A stretch of DNA of 64,000 bases from Candidatus Binatia bacterium. Its GTDB lineage: Bacteria; Desulfobacterota; Binatia; UBA12015. The DNA lies in the NCBI GenBank assembly GCA_036563615.1, contig DATCMB010000014.1, positions 310,001 to 374,000 of the forward strand, given 5' to 3'. The position numbers were made by a program, and so were the translations under genes. The notes beneath the pieces are model-generated. The model saw only the letters and a program-made list of their open reading frames with translations, did no database searches and was not told where the DNA came from. Below, piece after piece: positions 37,152 through 44,606 of the stretch. Position 1 is the stretch's first letter. The number at the start of each line of letters is the position of its first letter.

Positions 37152-37787
37152 TCAGCTAGCGAGCAAGCGAAACGCGGTTCGCATGGCGAACCACAGCATC
37201 AAGAGACCCGTCGAAGCCTGGGTGACGATCTGCCAGAGCGGCGTCGCGAAGCGCGCGCCGAAATGCACCGCCGAGCACAGGAGCAGCGTCCAGGTCAGCG
37301 CGCCCGCGATCACCGCGCAGGCGACGATCAGCGCGCCGCGCGGATCGACGCCCGTGGTCGCCTGCTGCCCCATCACCGCGAGCCAGAACGCGAGGTTCCA
37401 AGGCGAGGACAGCGCGAGCCCGAGCCCGAGCACGTACCCGCCGCGCGCGCTGTCGAGCGAGCGCGGCGTCGGCAGCGGCTCGCCCGCCCGCCACGCGCGC
37501 CAGGACGCGGACGCGCCGCGCAGAAACACCGCCGCGAGCGCGAGCAGCAGCGCGGTGCTGACGACGCCGAGCGCGAGGGTCACGCCCGGGATCGTCGTGA
37601 GCCGCGACGCGCCGAAGCCGACCGCGAGCGCCCACAGGAAGTCGCCCGACACGGCGCCGAGCCCGACGACCCACGCCGGGAAGAAGCCGCGCGCGAGCGC
37701 GCGGCGGATCATCTCGGCGTTGATCGGGCCGGGCGGCCAGGCGACCGACCAGCCGAGCAGGAAGCCGTCACGCAGCAGGGGAAGCAC
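37152..37787 (-). CDS. LysE-family exporter
   Basis: 211 residues from the GTG at 37787 (AAGAG about nine bases upstream); a TTG at 37823 would add 12. Six membrane helices with the family opening GFLLGWSVAWPPGPINAEMI and ARGFFPAWVVGLGAVSGD. LysE/RhtB proteins export amino acids or related small molecules. The stop is 11 bases from the stop of the convergent enoyl-CoA hydratase. Confidence 0.85.
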   Translation of the reverse strand: MLPLLRDGFLLGWSVAWPPGPINAEMIRRALARGFFPAWVVGLGAVSGDFLWALAVGFGASRLTTIPGVTLALGVVSTALLLALAAVFLRGASASWRAWRAGEPLPTPRSLDSARGGYVLGLGLALSSPWNLAFWLAVMGQQATTGVDPRGALIVACAVIAGALTWTLLLCSAVHFGARFATPLWQIVTQASTGLLMLWFAMRTAFRLLAS

Positions 37788-37811
37788 GCGTGCGGCTCTT
37801 AGCGTCCGGCC

Positions 37812-38574
37812 GTGGTCGCGCAAACGTGGGCGCCGCGGCGACGGCGAGAACGTCCGCCGCCGGCCGCGGCGCTCGGGCGCGCTCCTCGCCCTCGCGCTCG
37901 TCTGTGTCGCGCTGCTTCCCGCGTGCAGCGGCGGGCGTCAGCGCGGCTGGACCCTGCGCGCGGACCGCGGCTCGGCGCCGTCCGCCGCGACGCGCAAGCC
38001 GGGACCACCGCCCGAAGGCTTCGTCGACCTCGCGACCGTCGAGCCGTCGATCCAGATCGACATCCGCTACGCGACCACCAACAACTTCACCGGCGTCGCG
38101 GTCTATCCGGTCGCGCGCTGCCTGCTGCGACCGGACGTCGCCGAGCGGCTCGCGCGCGTGCACCGCGAGCTGCAGACGCGTGGCCTCGGGCTCAAGGTCT
38201 GGGACTGCTACCGCCCGATCTCCGTGCAGCAGCGTCTCTGGGAGCTGGTGCCCGATCCGCGCTACGTCGTGAAGCCGGTGTTCCGCGACGGTCGGCCGGT
38301 CGAGGGCTCGAAGCACAACCGCGGCGCGGCGGTCGACGTCACGATGGTCGACGCGAACGGCGTCGAGGTGCCGATGCCGACGGACTACGACGACTTCAGC
38401 GAGCGCGCGCACCGGACCAACATGCGCGGCGACCCGCAGGCGGTGCGCAACATGCGCATCCTCGAGGTCGCGATGGTGCGCGAGGGCTTCGAGCCGCTGC
38501 CGACCGAGTGGTGGCACTTCGACGCGCCGAACTGGGAGAAGTACCCGCTGTCGGACGCGCCGCTCGCGAAGTAG
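37812..38574 (+). CDS. VanX/DdpX-type D-Ala-D-Ala dipeptidase lipoprotein, start unresolved
   Basis: The frame that ends at 38574 encodes a leader SGALLALALVCVALLPACSGG with lipobox LPAC (split here only to name it), then an M15D peptidase: KVWDCYRPISVQ (Arg), SKHNRGAAVDVTMVD (zinc His and Asp), TEWWHFDAP (Glu and zinc His). It would hydrolyse D,D-dipeptides in the envelope. No ATG, GTG or TTG stands in frame between the divergent LysE start and the lipobox. A GTG at 37812 begins MVAQTWAPRRRRERPPP in another frame; a single extra base near 37862 would join it to the rest. Either the sequence has a one-base error or the gene is mutated. Confidence 0.75.
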
Positions 38575-38655
38575 CGGACGCGCCGCACGGTCGCTTGGTG
38601 GCCGGCGGGCTTGCGCCACCTGCGGCGCCGCCGAGCCCGGCGAGCGCGCTCGCGC

Positions 38656-39336
38656 TCAGAGCTTCCCGACGGCCATCATCTCGCGCAGGCCGGCGAACTT
38701 GTTCTCGTAGTCGATCTGCGTGCGGCGGATCACCTCGTACGCCTCCTCGCGTCCGTAGACGTGGGTGATCTCGACGTGCTGCTTGGTCGAGCCGGGCGCC
38801 TGCTTGTAGGTGAGGAAGTAGTGCTTGAGGCGCTCGATCAGCGCCTCGGGGCTCTCCTCGATCTCGAGCCAGTTGCCGTACACCGCGTCGCCCTCGAGGA
38901 CCGCGATGATCTTGTCGTCGGCCTCGTTGCCGTCGATCATGCGCAGGCCGCCGATCGGGATCGCCTGCACGAGGATGTCGCCGTGCGAGATGTCGCGCTC
39001 GCACAGCACGCAGATGTCGAGCGGATCGCCGTCCCCGACGATGCCCTGGCGTCCGGTGCGCTCCGCGCAGAACTTGCCGGTCTCCTCGCCGCAGTAGGTC
39101 TGCGGGATGAAGCCGTAGAGCGTCGGGTAGACGTTGGAGAACTTCTGCGGACGGTCGATCTGCAGGTAGCCGGTCGCCTTGTCGAGCTCGTACTTGACGG
39201 TGTCGGTGGGGACGATCTCGATGAACGCCGTGACCTTGCGCGGCGCGGCGGAGCCGATGTCGACGCCGTGCCAGGGATGCCGCTTGTAGAGAAACGGCAG
39301 CACGTCGCCGAGTCGGAAACCCTTGTCCTCCGCCAT
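38656..39336 (-). CDS. ppa: Inorganic pyrophosphatase (family I)
   Basis: 226 residues. Active-site signature GDGDPLDICVL near residue 100; other family strings are PRKVTAFIEIVPTDTVKYEL, FSNVYPTLYGFIPQTYCG, VQAIPIGGLRMIDGNEADD and IERLKHYFLTYK. It hydrolyses pyrophosphate to phosphate in the cytoplasm. At 226 residues it is longer than E. coli Ppa (about 175). The ATG at 39336 is very close to GGAGG (one base), so initiation may be weak or the real start slightly different. Confidence 0.94.
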   Translation of the reverse strand: MAEDKGFRLGDVLPFLYKRHPWHGVDIGSAAPRKVTAFIEIVPTDTVKYELDKATGYLQIDRPQKFSNVYPTLYGFIPQTYCGEETGKFCAERTGRQGIVGDGDPLDICVLCERDISHGDILVQAIPIGGLRMIDGNEADDKIIAVLEGDAVYGNWLEIEESPEALIERLKHYFLTYKQAPGSTKQHVEITHVYGREEAYEVIRRTQIDYENKFAGLREMMAVGKL

Positions 39337-39370
39337 GCCTCCGGCCTACCACAATCCGGGGTCACGGACG

Positions 39371-39691
39371 ATGATCACGATCTTGCTCGTCGCGGCGATC
39401 GTCGCCGCGGTTGCCGCGCTCGGGATGCGGCGCGTGCGCCAGGAGCGCGCGCGCCGCGCGGTGCGCAGCGGTCCGGGAACGTCCGCCGAGGATGCGATCC
39501 CGATCCGCTCGTTCGAAGACATGGACGCCTTCCTGCGGCGGCGGCGCTGCGCGTGCGGGTCCTTCCTCAGCCTCGCCGGCGAGGGCACGCGCTCGTCCAA
39601 CGGCCGGACGCTACGGGTCGCGCGCCTCGCGTGCGACGACTGCGACGAGTCGGTCGAGCTCTACTTCGACACCAGCGCTCTTCTGCAGTGA
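39371..39691 (+). CDS. Small membrane-anchored protein with a Cys4 zinc-ribbon-like motif
   Basis: 106 residues from the ATG at 39371 (MITILLVAAIVAAVAALGMR), a single N-terminal membrane helix with a basic inner side. The soluble part has CACG and CDDC spaced about 32 residues apart, as in a small zinc ribbon, between SFEDMDAFLRRRR and VELYFDTSALLQ. Family not recognised. Divergent from the pyrophosphatase with only 34 bases between, convergent with the next small gene. Confidence 0.7.
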   Translation: MITILLVAAIVAAVAALGMRRVRQERARRAVRSGPGTSAEDAIPIRSFEDMDAFLRRRRCACGSFLSLAGEGTRSSNGRTLRVARLACDDCDESVELYFDTSALLQ

Positions 39692-39697
39692 CCCGCG

Positions 39698-40060
39698 TTA
39701 CTCCGCGTTCCCCTGCCCGCGGCGCATGATCTCGAGCAGCGACTTCTCGTCGAGCGCCCGCTCGTGCGTCGGTGGAATCTCGCCGGTGCGCGCGACGATC
39801 GCCGCGAAGCCGACCACCGTCCCCTTGTCGTTCAGGATCTGACGGTCGTTGCTGAAGCGGATGACGCGCAGCGTGCCCTCGCGCTCCACGCCGGGGATGT
39901 CGTGCTCGCCGACCGGCGGCGCGACCGCCCAGGGGCTGCGCGACTCCTCGAAGGCGGTCGCGTCCTGCGCGCGGACCGGAGCGGCCGCCACGAGGCAGCC
40001 GATCGTCAAGCATACCGTCAACGCGGCGAGCACGCCGCGGTTCGTTCGTTGGGTTGTCAT
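39698..40060 (-). CDS. Small secreted protein, unknown
   Basis: 120 residues from the ATG at 40060, supported by CGGAGG four to five bases upstream. A signal peptide is clear (MTTQRTNRG, hydrophobic run, VRAQ). The mature part contains HDIPGVEREGTLRVIRFSND and ALDEKSLLEIMRRGQGNAE. No family recognised. Stop 7 bases from the stop of the zinc-ribbon-like gene. Confidence 0.7.
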   Translation of the reverse strand: MTTQRTNRGVLAALTVCLTIGCLVAAAPVRAQDATAFEESRSPWAVAPPVGEHDIPGVEREGTLRVIRFSNDRQILNDKGTVVGFAAIVARTGEIPPTHERALDEKSLLEIMRRGQGNAE

Positions 40061-40281
40061 CGGACCTCCGATCGCGCGGTCTCGGAACACCCGAGGAATC
40101 GGCGCCCGCGAGGCCGAGCATGAGGGCGGACGCGACCCGGGAGCTTGGAGGGGCCGCTTCCGTCAAATTGTAGGCCCGTGGTTCCGCTGTCGGAATGCGG
40201 AACCGTGCGCGGCGCGTCCTTTTCGTCGTGCGTGGGAAGCAGTAGAACCGCGGCAAACCACAGCGGACCTTAGGAGCACCC

Positions 40282-41109
40282 ATGAGCTATGCGGAGATCC
40301 TCTACGAGGTGACCGACGGCGTCGCCGAGGTCACCCTGAACCGGCCGGAGAAGCTCAACGCCTGGACGCTCAAGATGGGCGCCGAGGTGGAGCACGCGCT
40401 GCGCACCGCCGACGCGGACCCCGCGGTGCGGGTGATCATCGTCACCGGCGCGGGCAAGGGCTACTGCGCGGGCGCCGACATGGACATGCTGGTGTCGTTC
40501 CAGAAGGGCGGCGCCGGCGACGACCTGACGGCGAGCACCGCCGACCTGCCGCCGCTCGACGAGAGCCTGCCGGCCGCGTTGCGCGGCCCCTACAGCTACC
40601 CGATGGCGCTCTCCAAGCCGGTGATCGCCGCGGTCAACGGCGTCGCCGCCGGGCTCGGCCTCTCCTACATGCTGTTCTACGACATGCGCTTCGCGTCCGA
40701 CCGCGCGCGCTTCGGCACCGTGTTCTCGCGCCGCGGTCTCGTCGCCGAGCACGGCTCGGCGTGGATCCTTCCGCGCCTGATCGGCATGCACAACGCGTGC
40801 GACCTGCTCTACTCCGGTCGCCTGATCGACGCGCACGAGGCGCTGCGCATGGGGCTCGTCAACCGCGTCATCGAGCACGACCGCTTGATGACCGAGGTGC
40901 GCGAGTATGCGCACGAGCTCGCGACCCGCTGCTCGCCGCGCTCGCTGCGCATCATGAAGCGTCAGCTCTACGGCAACCTGTTCGTCGACCTCGGCGCCTC
41001 GATCGAGGAGGCCGATCGCGAGATGGTGAAGAGCTTCGGCACCGAGGACTTCCGCGAGGGCGTCGCCTCGTTCCTCGAGCGCCGCGACCCGCGCTTCACC
41101 GGTCGCTGA
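40282..41109 (+). CDS. Enoyl-CoA hydratase family protein
   Basis: 275 residues. TLNRPEKLNAWTLKMG near residue 19, oxyanion segment GKGYCAGADMDML near 63, NGVAAGLGLSYMLFYDMRF near 124, then FGTVFSRRGLVAEHGSAW with the Glu typical of 2-ketocyclohexyl- and similar hydratase/hydrolase relatives. GGAGC precedes the ATG. It is followed after 15 bases by the GST gene and then the PLP lyase, so the three form a probable operon. Confidence 0.92.
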   Translation: MSYAEILYEVTDGVAEVTLNRPEKLNAWTLKMGAEVEHALRTADADPAVRVIIVTGAGKGYCAGADMDMLVSFQKGGAGDDLTASTADLPPLDESLPAALRGPYSYPMALSKPVIAAVNGVAAGLGLSYMLFYDMRFASDRARFGTVFSRRGLVAEHGSAWILPRLIGMHNACDLLYSGRLIDAHEALRMGLVNRVIEHDRLMTEVREYAHELATRCSPRSLRIMKRQLYGNLFVDLGASIEEADREMVKSFGTEDFREGVASFLERRDPRFTGR

Positions 41110-41124
41110 GAAGCGGCGTCGATC

Positions 41125-41880
41125 ATGCTCACGCTCTACCAGTTCGAGATCTCGCCGTTCTGCGACAAGGTGCGGCGGATCCTCAACGTCAAGCGCGTGC
41201 CCTACAAGATCGAGGAGGTGCCGCCGTCGAAGACGCTGACGGTCGTGCGCACGCGCAATCCCGCCGGCAAGCTGCCGTTCATCGTCGAGGACGATCAGGT
41301 GGTGGCGGACTCGACCGACATCGCGCACTACCTCGACCACCGCTACCCGCGGCCGCGTCTCATCCCGACCGACCCGCGCGAGCGCGCGCTCTGCCACGTG
41401 CTCGAGGACTGGGCCGACGAGAGCCTCTACTTCTACGAGATGCGGCTGCGCTTCACGCTGCCGCACAACGCGCAGCGCTTCATCCCGGAGCTCGTCAAGT
41501 ATGAGGGCAACCTCATGCGGCGGGTCGCGCCGCTCGGGCTGCCGCGCGTCCTGCGCCGCACGCTCGCCGCGCAGGGCCTCGGACGACGTCCGATCGCAGC
41601 CGTGCTGCGCGACGTCGACCGGCACGTCGACGCGCTCTCGGGGCTGCTCGGGGACCGTCCGTTCCTGCTCGGCGAGAGCCTGACGCTCGCCGACATCTCC
41701 GTCTTCGCGCAGCTCGCCTGCATCCGTGCGAGCGACGAGGGCGGCCGCTTGGTGGAGTCGCGGAAGAACGTGGTCGCGTGGCTCGAGCGCGTCGACGCGG
41801 CGACGCAGCCGCAGGCGGCGGAAGACACTGCTGCCGACGGCGCCGCGAGCTCCGCGGGCGCGGCCGGCTCGGCGCGATGA
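41125..41880 (+). CDS. Glutathione S-transferase family protein
   Basis: 251 residues. Thioredoxin-like N-domain with SPFCDKVRRILNVKRVPYKI (Cys13 near the usual catalytic site) and NPAGKLPFIVEDD and DSTDIAHYLDHRYP (glutathione-binding Ser); helical C-domain ending in SLTLADISVFAQLACI. A low-complexity Ala/Ser tail follows residue 228. Its stop overlaps the PLP lyase start (ATGA). Confidence 0.88.
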   Translation: MLTLYQFEISPFCDKVRRILNVKRVPYKIEEVPPSKTLTVVRTRNPAGKLPFIVEDDQVVADSTDIAHYLDHRYPRPRLIPTDPRERALCHVLEDWADESLYFYEMRLRFTLPHNAQRFIPELVKYEGNLMRRVAPLGLPRVLRRTLAAQGLGRRPIAAVLRDVDRHVDALSGLLGDRPFLLGESLTLADISVFAQLACIRASDEGGRLVESRKNVVAWLERVDAATQPQAAEDTAADGAASSAGAAGSAR

Positions 41881-43130
41881 AGCTGCCGGCGAAGGGCCGC
41901 TCCGCGGCGGCCGTGCTCGACGAGCTCGACGCCCTGCGCGCGCAGGACGTCGACTGGCAGTCGGGACGCGTCTTCAGCCTCGCCTACCACGCCGGCCCCG
42001 ACGTGCTGGCGCTCGCGACCGAGGCGCACGCGCGCCTGCAGTCGGCGAACGCGCTCAACGTCGCGGCGTTTCCGAGCTTGCGCCGCATGCAGTCCGAGGT
42101 CGTCGCGATGGTCGCGGACCTGCTGCACGGCGGTCCGCAGGCCGCGGGCTTCATGACCACCGGCGGCACCGAGAGCATCCTGCTCGCGGTCAAGGCGGCG
42201 CGCTCGCGCGCCCGCGAGCGCGGCATCACGGCGCCGGAGATGGTGCTGCCGACGAGCGCGCACGCCGCGTTCGAGAAGGCCGCCGCCTACTTCGACGTGC
42301 GCTCGGTGCGCGCGCCGGTGCGCGACGACTGGCGCGCCGACCCGCGCGCGATGGCCGACGCGGTGACGCCGAACACCGCGCTGCTCGTGGCGTCGGCGCC
42401 GCAGTACCCGCAGGGCGTCGTCGACCCGGTCGCGGAGATCGCCGAGATCGCCGCGTCACGCGACGTCCTGTGCCACGTCGACGCCTGCATGGGCGGCATC
42501 ACGCTGCCGATGCTCGAGCGCCTCGGCCACCGCATCGAGCCGTGGGACTTCCGCGTCCCCGGTGTCACGTCGATCTCGGTCGACCTGCACAAGTACGGCT
42601 ACGCCGCGAAGGGCGCGTCGGTGCTGCTGCACCGCACGAAGGAGCTGCGCAAGCACCAGACGTTCTCCACCGACCGCTGGCTCGGCGGGCTGTACGCGAG
42701 CTCCGGCATCCTCGGCACGAAGAGCGGCGGCCCGATCGCCGCCGCGTGGGCGGTGATGAACCATCTCGGCGAGGAGGGTTATCTGCGCTTGACGCGCATC
42801 GCGCGCGCGGCGACGGAGGAGCTGGTCGCGGGCCTGCGCGCCATCCGCGGCGTGCGGGTCCTCGCCGAGCCCGACACGACGCTCGTCGCCTTCACCTTCG
42901 AGGACGTCGACGCCTTCGAGGACGTCGACGCCTTCGCGGTCGGCGAGGCGCTCGTGCGCCGCCGGTGGTGGGTCGACCAGCAGAAGCCGCCGCCGAGCCT
43001 GCACTGCATGGTGAACGCGGTGCACGCGCCGGTCATCGGCGAGTTCCTCGCCGACCTGAGAGCCGCGCTCGACGAGGTGCGGGCGAGCGCCGCGCACGGG
43101 CCGCAGCGAGCGTACGGGGTCCTCGAGTGA
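41877..43130 (+). CDS. PLP-dependent lyase, sphingosine-1-phosphate-lyase/decarboxylase type
   Basis: 417 residues from the ATG at 41877 overlapping the GST stop by four bases. Fold type I PLP enzyme: FMTTGGTESILLAVKAAR near 92-109, HVDACMGG near 200, PLP lysine in SVDLHKYGYAAKGASVL (Lys239), and GGLYASSGILGTKSGGPIA. The DLHKYGYAAKG wording is that of sphingosine-1-phosphate lyases, which split phosphorylated long-chain bases into an aldehyde and phosphoethanolamine; related group II decarboxylases cannot be excluded. A perfect 18-bp tandem duplication adds six residues (EDVDAF twice) in the C-terminal domain. Confidence 0.88.
   Translation: MKLPAKGRSAAAVLDELDALRAQDVDWQSGRVFSLAYHAGPDVLALATEAHARLQSANALNVAAFPSLRRMQSEVVAMVADLLHGGPQAAGFMTTGGTESILLAVKAARSRARERGITAPEMVLPTSAHAAFEKAAAYFDVRSVRAPVRDDWRADPRAMADAVTPNTALLVASAPQYPQGVVDPVAEIAEIAASRDVLCHVDACMGGITLPMLERLGHRIEPWDFRVPGVTSISVDLHKYGYAAKGASVLLHRTKELRKHQTFSTDRWLGGLYASSGILGTKSGGPIAAAWAVMNHLGEEGYLRLTRIARAATEELVAGLRAIRGVRVLAEPDTTLVAFTFEDVDAFEDVDAFAVGEALVRRRWWVDQQKPPPSLHCMVNAVHAPVIGEFLADLRAALDEVRASAAHGPQRAYGVLE
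42900..42935 (+). repeat. Perfect 18-bp tandem duplication inside the PLP lyase gene
   Basis: The unit GAGGACGTCGACGCCTTC occurs twice without gap at 42900-42917 and 42918-42935. It keeps the frame and adds a second EDVDAF. The lack of any difference between the copies suggests a recent slippage event. Confidence 0.9.
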
Positions 43131-43154
43131 AGCGCGCGGCCGCGCAGCGGTGCC

Positions 43155-43173
43155 GGCCGGCGAGGCGCCGGCC
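43155..43173. terminator. 8-bp hairpin between convergent genes
   Basis: GGCCGGCG and CGCCGGCC with loop AGG, between the PLP lyase stop at 43130 and the PepSY stop at 43193. Probably a shared terminator; no T-run. Confidence 0.4.
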
Positions 43174-43192
43174 CGCCGCGCGCCGCAAGGCC

Positions 43193-43480
43193 TCAGTCCT
43201 CGTCGAGGACGACGGCGCCGGTCGACGGGTCGATCCTCAGGTCGACGCGCCGGCCGTTCTTGTCGATCGCTTCGGCCTCCCAGTGGCCGTTGTCGTACTC
43301 GACGTCGCGCACGTCGCGGTAGCCCGCCGCCTCGATCTTGCGCACGACCTCGGCCGGGGACAGCGAGGTGGCGTTCGAGCTGGCGGCCGAGCCCGTGCCC
43401 TGCTGCGCGAGCGCGAGCGGGGGCGTGGACAGCAGCAGCGCACCCGCGACCGTGGCGACGACCCATGACATCCTTCTCAT
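43193..43480 (-). CDS. Secreted PepSY-domain protein
   Basis: 95 residues from the ATG at 43480 (AGGAG eight bases upstream). Signal peptide MRRMSWVVATVAGALLL to LAQQ; then a single PepSY domain: PAEVVRKIEAAGYRDVRDVE, WEAEAIDKNGRRVDLRIDP, STGAVVLDED. PepSY proteins act in the periplasm as small regulators or inhibitors. Divergent from a second PepSY gene that leads a two-component operon, so both are probably targets of that system. Confidence 0.85.
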   Translation of the reverse strand: MRRMSWVVATVAGALLLSTPPLALAQQGTGSAASSNATSLSPAEVVRKIEAAGYRDVRDVEYDNGHWEAEAIDKNGRRVDLRIDPSTGAVVLDED

Positions 43481-43551
43481 CTCTCTGCTCCTTTCGTCGA
43501 CGTCGCTGCGGCGAACCTTCGCCGGCGACGATCCCCACGCTAGCGACCGCA

Positions 43552-43595
43552 CGTGAATCCTCCGTGACTCCGCGGTTCATCCTACGTTCATCCAA
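43552..43595 (+). promoter_or_regulatory. Four tandem 11-bp direct repeats, candidate OmpR-type regulator site
   Basis: Units in register every 11 bases: CGTGAATCCTC, CGTGACTCCGC, GGTTCATCCTA, CGTTCATCCAA. The last two share GTTCATCC exactly. OmpR/PhoB-family regulators bind direct repeats spaced one helix turn (about 11 bp) apart. The array sits between the divergent PepSY genes, 19 bases before the GTG of the operon encoding such a regulator, so autoregulation is likely. The repeats are seen; the binding is inferred. Confidence 0.65.
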
Positions 43596-43614
43596 GAATC
43601 GTAGGGAGAGCGCG

Positions 43615-43944
43615 GTGCGCACATGGCTCGCCTTGGCGACGCTCGCCGTCGTGCTCCTCGGCGCCGGCCCGGCACGGGCCGAGAAGGACCACGAGCGCGC
43701 GCTGCGGGCGCGCGAGGCGGGCGAGATCATGCCGCTCGCCGAGCTGCTCGAGAAGGTCGAGGCGAGCTTCGAGGGCCGCGTCATCGAGGTCGAGCTCGAG
43801 CGCGACGACGGCCGCTGGATCTACGAGGTCGAGATCCTCACCCCCTCGGGCAGCGTGCTCGAGCTCGAGTACGACGCGCGCGACGGAACCTTCCTCGAAG
43901 GCGAGGGCGCGGGCCTCGAGGCGGCCCGCAAGCGGACGCCGTGA
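43615..43944 (+). CDS. Secreted PepSY-domain protein heading a two-component operon
   Basis: 109 residues from the GTG at 43615 (AGGGAGAG just upstream). Signal peptide MRTWLALATLAVVLLG to ARAEKD; PepSY domain: PLAELLEKVEASFEGRVIEV, ELERDDGRWIYEVEILTPSG, YDARDGTFLEGEG. Its stop overlaps the response-regulator start (GTGA). Likely periplasmic, perhaps tuning the kinase sensor domain. Confidence 0.88.
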   Translation: MRTWLALATLAVVLLGAGPARAEKDHERALRAREAGEIMPLAELLEKVEASFEGRVIEVELERDDGRWIYEVEILTPSGSVLELEYDARDGTFLEGEGAGLEAARKRTP

Positions 43945-44606
43945 GGATCCTCGTCGTCGAGGACGAGCAGCGCCTGGCGGAGGCGCTCGTCGCGGCGCTG
44001 CGCGACGCGGGCTTCGTCGTCGAGCACGCCGCCGACGGCGAGCGCGCGCTGTCGCTCGGCTCGGTCGAGCCCTACGACGCGATCGTCCTCGACCTCGGGC
44101 TGCCGAAGCTCGACGGCGTCACCGTGCTCGAGCGCTGGCGCGCGAAGGGCGTCCGCACGCCGGTGCTCGTGCTCACCGCGCGCGGGCGCTGGCCGGAGAA
44201 GCTGTCCGCCTTCTCGGCCGGCGCCGACGACTACGTGACCAAGCCCTTCGAGATGCAGGAGGTGGTGGTGCGGCTGCGCGCTTTGATCCGCCGCGCGCAG
44301 GGCTTCGCCTCGCCCGAGCTGCGCTGCGGTCCGCTGCGCATGGACACCAGCAGCGGCGAGGTCAGCGTCGACGGCGTGCCGGTGCGCCTCACCGCCCAGG
44401 AGCTGCGCATCCTCGAGTACCTGCTGCACCGCGCGGGACGCATCGTGACGCGCTCGGAGATCATCGACCACGCCTACGACGGCGACTTCGACCGCGACTC
44501 GAACGTGATCGACGTGCTGGTGAGCCGCATCCGCCGCAAGCTCGGCGTCGACCTGATCGAGACCGTGCGCGGGCTCGGCTACAAGCTGAGGGCGCCCGCC
44601 GAATGA
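43941..44606 (+). CDS. OmpR-family response regulator (PhoP/QseB-like)
   Basis: 221 residues; GTG at 43941 overlaps the PepSY stop by four bases. Receiver domain with acid pocket VVEDEQ, phosphorylated Asp51 in IVLDLGLP, Thr in VLTARG, Lys in VTKPFE. Winged-helix DNA-binding domain from about 125: LTAQELRILEYLLHRAG, VIDVLVSRIRRKLG, TVRGLGYKL. It should regulate transcription once phosphorylated by the next gene's kinase; the 11-bp repeats upstream are the natural target. Stop overlaps the kinase start. Confidence 0.95.
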   Translation: MRILVVEDEQRLAEALVAALRDAGFVVEHAADGERALSLGSVEPYDAIVLDLGLPKLDGVTVLERWRAKGVRTPVLVLTARGRWPEKLSAFSAGADDYVTKPFEMQEVVVRLRALIRRAQGFASPELRCGPLRMDTSSGEVSVDGVPVRLTAQELRILEYLLHRAGRIVTRSEIIDHAYDGDFDRDSNVIDVLVSRIRRKLGVDLIETVRGLGYKLRAPAE

